Assembly: GCA_965279595.1 (NCBI GenBank)
Contig: CBDIIF010000002.1
Span: forward strand, 1 to 8,073
Length of the DNA: 8,073 nucleotides
Direction: 5' to 3'
Origin: CAIKLP01 sp965279595
GTDB lineage: Bacteria; Bacteroidota; Bacteroidia; Sphingobacteriales; Sphingobacteriaceae
Below are positions 1 through 7,171 of the stretch, in pieces. The notes beneath the pieces were generated by a model that made no database searches, was not told the origin of the DNA, and saw only the letters and a list, made by a program, of their open reading frames with translations. A program made the translations under genes and the position numbers. Each line of letters begins with the position of its first letter. Within the stretch, counting starts at the first letter, position 1.

Positions 1-1288
1 ATTATTAATCTTGAGGCTAGTCCTCAATAACAGTTTCGTTGAAAATAAAATCCATTATATTAATCTACTTCTAAACACAATAAGCATCTTCCTCTAAATA
101 TTTAGCAGGTAGCTAATTTTATGACTCATCATGTCGTGATATAAGTAAAATCATGAGAACAACAGGAATCAATATTCTTGTTATCATTTAGTAGCCAACT
201 ACAACCATTCCCCTTAATAAAGCCCTAACTTTATTGACCATTAGTTCATAATACTCTGGTTATGCTGCTGCTGCAGAAAGCCAATCATATGCTTTAAACA
301 TATGCATATCTAATTCAGGAACATACGTTTACCAAGCAAGAATAGTCTATATGGTTATTGCAAGAAATTTAAGACTTAAAGTATGAGGAAATCCTTCAAC
401 AAATGGTGTTAAATGTAATCCAATATAAATGAATGGAACAATCAATTATAAGGCTAAGAAAATAAAAATGTTTCTTCCTGCCTTTTTTACTTCCTTATCC
501 ATAGTCTTATCATTTTACCTATCTTTCAATTCTGTGAAACTGTTACCAAATCTAATCACTACAGGCAAAGTAGCATATGTAAGTCCCCCAATCAATAAAC
601 TGAGTAAAACAATGAAAAAATCACTGTACTATGAAAGTGTTATCCATATTCCAGGATATAAAAAGCCTCTTAAAACAATCTCCAAATGGCTGGCCTACCT
701 TTGCATTTCATGTCTAATATTTATCGTTATAAAGTCTTTGAATCCTAAAAAGATAATTAATGAGACAACTGTCGATACAATAGATACAATAATGGCTAAC
801 TTTTTTTGTTGAGCATCTAATAAACCTATTGTTGCTGCCTTAAGAAGGTTTCCTAATATATAATTATAATGATTACTTAGTATTTGAAATAAGAGTACAA
901 TTCCAAAGTAAAAAAGCATGCTACTATCAACAAATTCAATATCGAAAGCTTAGCCAAGTAATTTAATTGCCTCAATCAAGAAGAAGTGTGATATCATCAA
1001 ATATAGGAATATAATGGTTAATTCCATTTCATTAGAAAATGGCATTTGTGTAAATTGTTTTGATTCACATTTAAGTGTTCTGGCTTGCATAATTTAAACA
1101 GTTGGTGGTGCCTTTTACTTTTTATTGGATTAATCTTTTATTTCTTTAACATCCGCTTAATCTGGTGGCAGGAATACAGTAGTCCCATATGGTGGAAATA
1201 GTATGTTATCGTATTTTTCTTTTAGTTTAAATACAACTATCCCCATAATGACAAATACAGAAATTTCAATAGGTAACATTATAGTCAT
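1..1288 (-). CDS. Multi-pass membrane protein, TMEM161-like (3' end outside window)
   Basis: With TAA/TAG read as Gln, this frame is open from an ATG at 1288-1286 to the left edge: 429 codons without a TGA and without need of an intron. The start is bounded by an in-frame TGA four codons upstream. The protein is very hydrophobic, with about eight membrane segments near residues 5-20, 88-110, 124-140, 160-183, 224-246, 272-292, 303-322 and 360-383. Order and spacing match the TMEM161A/B family (usually 480-490 aa): a Gly-rich segment (LLIGGLTYATLPVVIRF), a helix containing VPFIYIGLHLTPF, a helix followed by a Tyr/Leu-rich loop (YVPELDMHMFKAYDWL), and a last helix after NKVRALLRG. The family assignment rests on recalled family sequences, not on a search. 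TMEM161 proteins are poorly understood; in animals they are tied to membrane excitability. The hydrophilic tail after residue 385 continues off the window. Its start is 23 bp from the stop of the next gene on the same strand. Confidence 0.7.
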
Positions 1289-1311
1289 TATTTAAAATCA
1301 AAATAAAATTA
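1289..1311. other. 23-bp intergenic spacer between tandem genes
   Basis: This spacer separates the TGA (1314-1312) of the coiled-coil gene from the ATG (1288) of the membrane-protein gene, both on the minus strand. It is almost pure A/T. It must hold the 3' processing site of one gene and the promoter of the other, unless these lie inside the flanking coding regions. No motif is recognisable. Confidence 0.75.
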
Positions 1312-3325
1312 TCAATTATCTTCTTTCTTCAATTTTTATAAATTAATCCTAACACAAGCTCTTTGAATATTAAAATATAAATACTTATTCACGTCTTCTA
1401 ATCTCATAAGTTATTTAAGTCTTTTTGCAAATCCCTTAGTATTTCTTTCATTGAGTTTTTATGCTAATTCATTTGATTGATTATAGAGTGAATCCAAATT
1501 AACTTCATATACGCTCTATAGAGATTAATCATCAGAAACTGATTCATAATGATTTGGATCGCTTTTTACCCTTTCAAATTATGATGATTGTTTAATATTT
1601 TATCTCTTTCCTTTTTCAGCAGTCATTCTTCTCTTTAGTAACATATAGTCGAGTTTCTTCTAATTACTAACCTCTTAATCATCTTCTATCATCTTATGAA
1701 ATCTCTTCGAAGCCTCATCAACACTAAATAATAAAACTAAAAATTTATACTTAGGATTTGAAGTATAGATTCTTTTATTATGAATGTAATCGTATAACCG
1801 TAAATCCCAATGAGTTATGAGTCCTCTCGTATTCTTTGGATTTTTATCCTATTTGGCTTTTTTCTGAAATAAATAAAAAGGTTTCTTTGGAACTTCTTAT
1901 TTTAATTATTGATCAACATCAAGTGACAGCTACTTCTTGGTGGCAGTTTCAAATTTTGATTTGGAAATACTTTTTTCTCTCTTCATTTTAATACTATGCT
2001 GAGAACCATCAGTTCTATTCCTTTTCTAAAATTATGATTTAATCAAATCTCTTATAGTACTTGCTTGTGGTGGTAACTTAGGGCTTCTATCTGTTATTTC
2101 ATCATCTCCAGGTAGATCTAACCTGTTTTAAGTTCTCTACTGCTTATAAGATTCCAATTTTTCTAATGTTTTTCTACTCTCCGAAAAGATTCTAATATTC
2201 TGCATTTCAAGAAATTTCTTAATCTATTGAAGGGCATTTTTATATTCTTCCTTTTTTGCATACTCTAACTCATATAAATAATCTTTGGAGTTTTAAAGCA
2301 TGGTTTATTTCAGAGCCTATTTCGATAGTAAATCACTAGTAGATTAAATTTCAGTATGATGCTTTATTATAGGTTGCACATTTTCGAAGTTAATAAGCAT
2401 TTATTTTAATTTTCTTTAACCTGGAATTTATTTTTTATAATGCTAGAAATCATCTAATTTTAATTATTCCTGCTAGTTTTAGATTTGTTGTTTATAATCC
2501 TGAGTAATATCAAAGAAAGTTTTGATAAAATGAATGTTTCTGATATCCTCCTCTCTTTATAAATGATTTTCCTGTTTTCTTATATCAATCTTATTTAATT
2601 AAAAAATGCAAAAAAATACCCTTGTTTATATAAACTCTCTTAGCAATTTAGTCTTACGTTAGACACTTTACTTGAGTGTATGAATTTTGGCTGCTTCTGC
2701 TATCCTCCTCTACTTAATTAGTAGAATTTGTTATTATTTAACATTCCTTACTGGCGTCTCATCGGTTGGATTGAGTTTTATTGGGGTTGGTGAGGTTTAG
2801 TCCTTCTTCATGATGCTCTCGCGGAATTTTTGAATGCGAGATATTATGCCTTTGACTTTTTTCTTATCTTCGGATATTTATTTATATTCCTGAGATGCTA
2901 AAACTTATACCTAAGATCTATGGGGAAAATTTAATTGCTCCATCATTTACATAATATCTAGATCTCCATCTAGATACTTGTAGAATTTGATCTTAAAATC
3001 TTTGGATCTTAATGGCATATATATTGGCACGTCAGTAACAAGAGGATCTTTTAGGTACTTTTAATGATAGAATCTGTACTTATGAATTCATGATGTTGGC
3101 TTCAGATTTCTTTTTCTTCAATGAAATGTCATGCAGGAAGTTACCAAACATTTTTTACCAATTATCTTTGGTGTTCAACTCAAAATGGGCAGTTTTCTTA
3201 GGAATTTGTATTTGTCTTGAAGTAGTCATTTTTGAAGGAACCTTCATATTTCTATTTGACTTATCTTATGAATTATTATCATCCTCAGTTTTTAATTGAT
3301 GTATAGGAATAGGCAATTATTTCAT
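1312..3325 (-). CDS. Lys/Gln/Glu-rich coiled-coil protein of unknown function
   Basis: Exon 1 is 3325-3080 and exon 2 is 3057-1312, joined across a 22-nt intron: 663 aa, or 653 aa if 2590-2619 is also an intron. The ATG at 3325 is the first in frame and begins MKQLPIPIHQLKTEDDNN. Residues 1-82 are polar and basic. Much of residues 100-420 is charged, Gln-rich and likely helical or coiled coil (for example KLDDFQHYKKQIPGQRKLKQ and YELEYAKKEEYKNALQQIKK). Around 440-480 it is Ser/Lys-rich and probably disordered. The most folded-looking part is about 485-530, with THWDLRLYDYIHNKRIYTSN and then KYKFLVLLFSVDEASKRF. No signal peptide, membrane segment or known domain was recognised. Such proteins are common among ciliate cytoskeletal and basal-body components, but that is only a guess here. 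It is divergent from the cyclic-nucleotide-binding gene, with 31 bp between start codons. Confidence 0.8.
2590..2619 (-). other. Possible 30-nt stopless intron (coiled-coil gene)
   Basis: On the minus strand this stretch begins GTATTTTTTTGC and ends AAATAAG. It is far more T-rich than its surroundings. If translated it would insert the hydrophobic run VFFCIF into an otherwise charged, helical region (LLREFIQTR...IDIRKQENHLQ). Its length is a multiple of three and it holds no TGA, so the reading frame cannot decide. RNA data are needed to settle it. Confidence 0.45.
3058..3079 (-). other. Intron, 22 nt, GTACAG...AAAAG (coiled-coil gene)
   Basis: The upstream frame (ending ...EANIMNSQ) meets TGA a few codons further on. 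The downstream frame (YLKDPLVTDVPIYMPLRSKD) has TGA just before it and no nearby ATG. Removing 22 nt joins the two in phase 0. No other GT...AG pair of 20-35 nt nearby gives the needed length (3n+1) while avoiding both TGAs. The 3' end is AAG rather than the usual TAG, so an unusual splice site or a sequencing indel both remain possible. Confidence 0.65.
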
Positions 3326-3356
3326 TTATTTTTTAGGATAATTATATTTTAATAAA
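3326..3356. promoter_or_regulatory. 31-bp shared upstream region of two divergent genes
   Basis: This AT-rich spacer lies between the start codons of the minus-strand coiled-coil gene (ATG 3325) and the plus-strand cyclic-nucleotide-binding gene (ATG 3357). With so little room, both promoters must overlap here or extend into the coding regions. The promoter role is inferred from position only. No sequence motif was recognised. Confidence 0.5.
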
Positions 3357-4982
3357 ATGAAATTGGCCTCCTAAAACAACGATGTAATAAATAATTATTA
3401 ACTTAGAGTATAGCTTTATCGAAACTGCTATAAATATAAGATCCAAGTTTAGAAATTTAATAAAGTATCCTATCAAGACTTTAAAAACTGGCTTTCTTTA
3501 ACTAGTTTATAGAAAGGTTTTTAAAGGGAACATAGAAAGAAACTTTACTTAATGTAAAAAAATTATTTTTAACAATAGTTATGCAGTTGTTTTAAAATGG
3601 AGCACTTTAAAGGTGGATAATTATTATTTAGAGAAGGAGATAAGTCAAATGATAAATTATACATAATCTATAATGGACAAGTTGCATTGATGAGATAGAA
3701 AAGTTTTCAAACCTTTCAGCAAGAACCATAATCAGATAGAAAACCATCACTCTAAGAAGAAATTGCACACAGACCTGGTTTAGTTAAATAATCTTCATAA
3801 TTTCATTTAAATAAGATCGGCGTTAAGACTTTGATAATCAATAAAGGAATATAATCTAAAATATTGGCAATGCACGAGAATAAAGAGTCATAACAAATTT
3901 CATAACCAGAATAATAAGCCTTAAATTAAAAATATGGTGAAACTGTAAGAGTTCTTTAAAGTGGAGATGGTTTTGGAGAACTTGCATTAATTGAAAATAA
4001 ACCACGAGCATTAACAGCTGTGGCATTTGCATACGATACATTCATGCTGATACTTAAGAAAGATGATTTTGAGGTGGTCAAATAACAGTTTGTTTAGTCA
4101 ATGAAGGAGAAACGCTAATTAATATTTAGCAAATTTCAAGTGCAGAATGCTTATTCGACTGCGCTCTTAGAGGCCCTTGCCTATAGTTTTGATGTAGATT
4201 AATTTGCATGCAACACAGTATTAACGTAGGATGGAGAATAATCAAAACAATTTTATCTGATATAAAATGGGGAAGTGCTATTGGAGCGGTATGTTCAAAA
4301 CCATGTTATTAAAATTTGCATATTAAGTATTTATATAAATAAATGAGCAAAGGGATAATTTGTTGGAGAAGAAATAGTATTCAATTAAGATAGTTAATGC
4401 AACTTCAATGCTAAAGTGATAAGTCAGACTGCTACTCTAATGGTTATTAATTTAGCTGAGTTCAATATAAAATTTCCCACTGAATGCAAGAATCAACTCA
4501 AGATAGAATATTAGCAAAAATAAAGATTTAGAACCGATTTTTAGAAATAAACATTCGAAAATGTTAGTGATCCTCAAATATAGTTGGATAAACCTAAGAA
4601 AATGTTTCAAATCAAAATAAATAGGAAGGCAGTGAGAAGCGATGATATGAAACATACAGAAAATTAAGATATTGATAAATTTATTGAGGATATCAAAGAT
4701 ATTTATCATACTAAATATCACGAATACTAGAAATCTGGAAACTATTAACTGATTAGTCCAGATATTAAAATTAGAATGCCGTCAACTCCTAGATATGTTA
4801 AATAGGATAAGATTTTTATGAAAGCCTTTAAACAACGATTTGTTAGAAAATTTAAGAAAACGAGATCTTCTTGGGATTTGTAGTCTATGTGTATGACGGT
4901 CAGAACCTAGAAGACAATTTAAACATTTAATCACTCTAAATCTACATCTATGCCACATGATATATATTCATTATAAATATGA
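3357..4982 (+). CDS. Protein with two cyclic-nucleotide-binding domains
   Basis: Exons are 3357-4326 and 4348-4982: 534 aa, stop TGA. The first cyclic-nucleotide-binding domain (about 75-240) starts with GGQLLFREGDKSNDKLYIIY (Gly-Asp near 94-95) and ends in a classic phosphate-binding cassette, GDGFGELALIENKPRALTA (203-221), with Glu208 and Arg217 that normally contact the cyclic nucleotide. A Gln/Ser-rich insert of roughly 80 residues splits the barrel between these parts. The second domain (about 250-370) keeps TQDGEQSKQFYLIQNGEVLL and KGQFVGEEIVFN but lacks the PRA arginine, so it probably does not bind nucleotide. The tail (375-534) is basic, with KAFKQRFVRKFKKTRSS. There is no kinase, channel or signal sequence. 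It may be a cAMP/cGMP sensor or regulatory subunit; this is inferred. The first in-frame ATG (3357) is chosen because the codons up to 3552 look coding; ATGs at 3552 and 3597 are alternatives. Confidence 0.88.
4327..4347 (+). other. Intron, 21 nt, GTATTTATA...ATGAG, with in-frame TGA
   Basis: Without splicing, the frame hits TGA at 4344-4346 inside the second nucleotide-binding domain. Removing 21 nt (phase 1) restores ICILTKGQFVGEEIVFN, the expected beta strand and cassette of this fold. Length 3n with an in-frame TGA is the pattern known for Paramecium introns, where retention is detected by nonsense-mediated decay. The 5' end GTATTT is typical, but the 3' end GAG is not the usual TAG. The next downstream AG (26 nt) breaks the frame. 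Confidence 0.8.
4968..4982. other. Overlapping 3' coding ends of convergent genes
   Basis: The plus-strand cyclic-nucleotide-binding gene ends at TGA 4980-4982. The minus-strand small gene ends at TGA 4970-4968. Both C-termini are therefore encoded in the same 15 bp, and the 3' UTRs must lie in each other's coding sequence. Confidence 0.75.
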
Positions 4983-5508
4983 CCTTGAGGTATCTCTTGG
5001 TGATTTTGTAGTAGTAGTATTTCGAGACATTGAAAAACTCTAAAGTCTTTATTTTATTGTAATATATGTTTTCTCATATGTTTTTTGATGTAACTCTGGC
5101 AATAACACCAATTATTAGTTTTACTACTGTGATTCTCTTTTTGTTGATTTAGACCTAAATGATACTAGTTTATCGTTATTCAAATAAAGCAATCCAGATT
5201 TTTATAGATTCTCCTATATCTAATCAATATGAGTTTTATGCTTAAACTTGAAGTCACCACAGAGTTCTTGCTATTTATTTCTATCACGAAATGTATATCT
5301 ATATATTCTAGAAATTCATTAAATAAATACCTTTCATTAAAATCCCCAATCTTCTAAATTATTCTGGGACATATAGGATTATCATCCACATATTATGTCA
5401 TTCGTTGGAAATGAGCATCTGCTAATTTATGCTAAAAATCTATTGATAATTACATAATACGAGTGCTTCTTTATTTGATTTGTTTAACATACTTTCTGTT
5501 TTAGTCAT
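4968..5508 (-). CDS. Small basic protein of unknown function, two introns
   Basis: Exons are 5508-5461, 5431-5331 and 5307-4968: 489 nt, 162 aa plus TGA. Three short frames that look unrelated join perfectly once two Paramecium-type introns (29 and 23 nt, both ending TAG) are removed. The joined N-terminal part contains NKEALHKLADAHFQRMTQYV, DDNPICPRIIQKIGDFNERI and YRYTFRDRNKQQELCGDFKF. A predicted helical stretch follows (HIDQIQENLQKSGLLYLNND). The tail is basic and Ser/Thr-rich (SMSRNTTTTKSPRDTSRSYL) and looks disordered and phosphorylatable. There is no signal peptide, membrane segment or known domain that I recognise. It lies 71 bp downstream of the B-box gene on the same strand and overlaps the end of the opposite-strand gene by 15 bp. 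ATG 5508 is the first in frame. Confidence 0.8.
5308..5330 (-). other. Intron 2, 23 nt, GTATTTATT...TTCTAG (small unknown gene)
   Basis: This canonical Paramecium-type intron in phase 2 joins IGDFNE(R) to IYRYTFRDRNKQQEL. Unspliced reading reaches TGA in the third exon. The downstream exon frame has TGA inside the intron, so both sides require the splice. Confidence 0.88.
5432..5460 (-). other. Intron 1, 29 nt, GTATTA...TTTTAG (small unknown gene)
   Basis: This canonical GTA...TAG intron in phase 0 joins NKEAL to HKLADAHFQRM. Unspliced, the frame shifts and reaches TGA after EISNE-like residues. A nearer TAG would give 21 nt, but it leaves the wrong frame. Confidence 0.85.
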
Positions 5509-5579
5509 AGATATATGAGTTATACATTTTTATATTTTTATCAAATTTATTTTTATTAATAAAAAGTAAAAAAATTATA
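5509..5579. other. 71-bp AT-rich spacer
   Basis: This spacer lies between the stop of the B-box gene (5580) and the start of the small unknown gene (5508), both on the minus strand. It is nearly all A/T with homopolymer runs. It presumably holds the 3' end of the first transcript and the promoter of the second. No specific signal was recognised. Confidence 0.7.
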
Positions 5580-7102
5580 TCAACCTAAGTCAATTTTTGG
5601 GGAGAAATCATATTTCTATTATCTTGATTATTCAAACTTATTTTCATCATTCAAATATGGAGTAGATCTTGGAAATTTGACTATAAAATTTTTATATATA
5701 ATATACTTGAATCTGGATTAAATTATGAATTCTTAAAGTTTTAGTCTTTCAATTAAATCACCTAACCCTAGCTTGAACTTTGTGCAAAAGAATGATTCAA
5801 GGGAAGTGATTTCAAAGGATCTTAAAATCCAAATGCTTATTAAGGTACTTTAAAGATAGGAGTTTGAGCGTCTATAAATGGTGGTTAAATTGTCTATTAA
5901 AGGTTAGGAAATGGAAGCTAAGTTTGAATTTGGCCACTCTATATTAACTTCTATAATTCTTCACTTGTAATCTTCCCCTTAATAATTGGTGAAGATGTTG
6001 GGATTTACTAATTGGGAACAAATGGAAATTATTAGTTTCCACTCTAAAATTATTAGGGAAATGGTATTTATTGCGGCACGAATTATTAGGGTAAGCCTTT
6101 TAGTTAATTTATAGGGCTGCTTTAATATATCGGGAACCCTTACAATACCCTAGGAGGGGAAGATTAATGAGGTAATGGTTATGGTTAAGGTTAAGGTTTT
6201 TACTGTAATATCTAGATAGGTTAGTGAGTTAGAGTTTACTATTTAGCAACGTCTGGTGATTATCCTATATAAGCATATTTTGGGAGTATAGCATTAAATA
6301 TATCCAATTATGTATTGTCTAATTATAATCCAGTGAATCTTGTTTTAATATCTTGTTTGAAGTGTTATAATCCATCAAATTGCTATTGTAAAACTTAGTC
6401 ATAATCAGTTCTGTAACACTTAATCAATGTTTTTAAACATTAATCTGTTTCTAGTTTTTGCAACGATTTGTTATACGAATCCCATTTTTCATACAACTCT
6501 CTATGTTTATTATTGGTTTCATTTGCTAAATCATCGATGTGTTAATTCGATATTTTATTAACAGATTGCTCTAAGTTTTGGAAATAATTTTCCACTAATT
6601 ATAAGATTTGAGCCTTAGCCTCAATGAGTTTGCTTTTTTATAGCTAAGATAATCAAATGAATTATTACTTCTTTAGCATTTTTTATTTCAGTCTTCAATT
6701 AATCAATATCTGTTATTACTTCTTAATATTTAGCACATTGTTATGCTAATTTTTATTGTTATTCTTGTATGCATGAATCCAGCACTTCAAATTACCCTTA
6801 ACCTAAAGCAGATTATTCTTGATGATCTTAAAGATGAATACTAACACATGCCGGACATAAAGGTAATAGACAATTTCTAAAATTTATTATAAATGATACT
6901 AGTTCTTGCAAAAGTTATGAATAAATTAGTCTGGATGATAATGACATCTTAATGGTAACTATCTATTTTATGGTGAAATTTTCTGTTGTAATGATTCGAT
7001 TGGTCTATATGGTTAAATAATGCTTTATGCTTATGGTGTATTGACTTCACCAAATATGGGACTTCTTGTTTTAGCCATTGATCTATTTGAAGACTAAGAC
7101 AT
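5580..7102 (-). CDS. B-box zinc-finger coiled-coil protein with Pro/Gln-rich tail
   Basis: Exons are 7102-6900, 6876-6669, 6643-5707 and 5680-5580: 1449 nt, 482 aa. The N-terminus (MSQSSNRSMAKTRSPIFGEV) is disordered. Residues 53-86 form a B-box-like zinc finger: CHYHPDQFIHNFCKNQNC followed by LLPLCPACVSIHLQDH, with candidate ligands C53, H54 or H56, C65, C70, C75, C78, H82 and H86. The next part, about 100-245, is a Gln/Lys/Glu-rich coiled coil (LVENYFQNLEQSVNKISNQH, KHRELYEKWDSYNKSLQKLE). The tail, 255-482, is rich in Pro and Gln (QKPQPQPQPLPHQSSPPRV, QQFVPQQIPFPQQ). B-box plus coiled coil recalls TRIM proteins without RING, a layout common in ciliates; such proteins scaffold complexes, but the partner is unknown. 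There is no RING, NHL, WD or kinase domain. ATG 7102 is the first in frame; a second ATG at 7078 is possible. Confidence 0.87.
5681..5706 (-). other. Intron 3, 26 nt, GTATATTAT...TTATAG (B-box gene)
   Basis: This phase 1 intron joins NSQFNPDS to IKFPRSTPYLNDENKF. Unspliced reading would end at a TGA at 5653-5651; spliced reading ends at TGA 5582-5580. The intron is almost pure A/T and has canonical ends. Confidence 0.82.
6644..6668 (-). other. Intron 2, 25 nt, GTAATAATT...TCTTAG (B-box gene)
   Basis: This phase 0 intron joins LKTEIKNAKE to LQKSKLIEAKAQILQ, keeping the coiled-coil pattern. The downstream exon frame has a TGA inside this stretch, so splicing is required. Confidence 0.88.
6877..6899 (-). 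other. Intron 1, 23 nt, GTATCATTT...TTTTAG (B-box gene)
   Basis: This intron lies in phase 2 within the zinc finger. Splicing joins HNFCKN(Q) to NCLLPLCPACVSIH, restoring the Cys spacing expected of a B-box. Both ends match the GTA...TAG consensus. Confidence 0.88.
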
Positions 7103-7171
7103 TTTAATATATATTTTATGAATAAAAAAAAATATTGGCTGTTAAATTAATATTTTCAATAAATCAACAAT
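7103..7171. other. 69-bp AT-rich spacer
   Basis: This spacer lies between the stop of the transposase-derived gene (7172) and the start of the B-box gene (7102), both on the minus strand. It is A/T-rich with a long A run near 7126-7133. It probably serves as 3' UTR and promoter. No motif was recognised. Confidence 0.7.

Noticed and set aside
429..812. Plus-strand frame of 127 codons with hydrophobic stretches
   Set aside because: It lies antisense to the membrane-protein gene. The minus frame is open for 429 codons with coherent membrane helices, so this is its shadow.
3090..3299. Plus-strand frame of 69 codons, hydrophobic
   Set aside because: It is antisense to exon 1 of the coiled-coil gene, whose polar protein sequence continues into a long second exon.
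3382..3690. Plus-strand frame starting ATG 3382
   Set aside because: It is open for about 100 codons but overlaps the cyclic-nucleotide-binding gene in another frame and ends inside its first domain. The 3357 frame leads directly into the domain.
3856..4721. Minus-strand frames within 3856-4041 and 4452-4721
   Set aside because: They are antisense to the cyclic-nucleotide-binding gene, whose domain motifs fix the plus strand as coding.
5760..5771. CCTAACCCTAG, human-like telomere motif
   Set aside because: It is a single copy inside the coding sequence of the B-box gene.
6173..6200. GGTTA/GGTTAAGG run resembling telomeric repeats
   Set aside because: On the minus strand it encodes the Gln-Pro run of the B-box protein tail. 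Paramecium telomeres are GGGGTT/GGGTTT, which is not seen.
5713..6610. Plus-strand Gly/Asn/Tyr-rich and Cys-rich readings that look like a secreted protein
   Set aside because: They are the reverse of the Pro/Gln-rich and coiled-coil parts of the B-box gene. They need TGA readthrough, while the minus frame is continuous through this stretch apart from its predicted introns.
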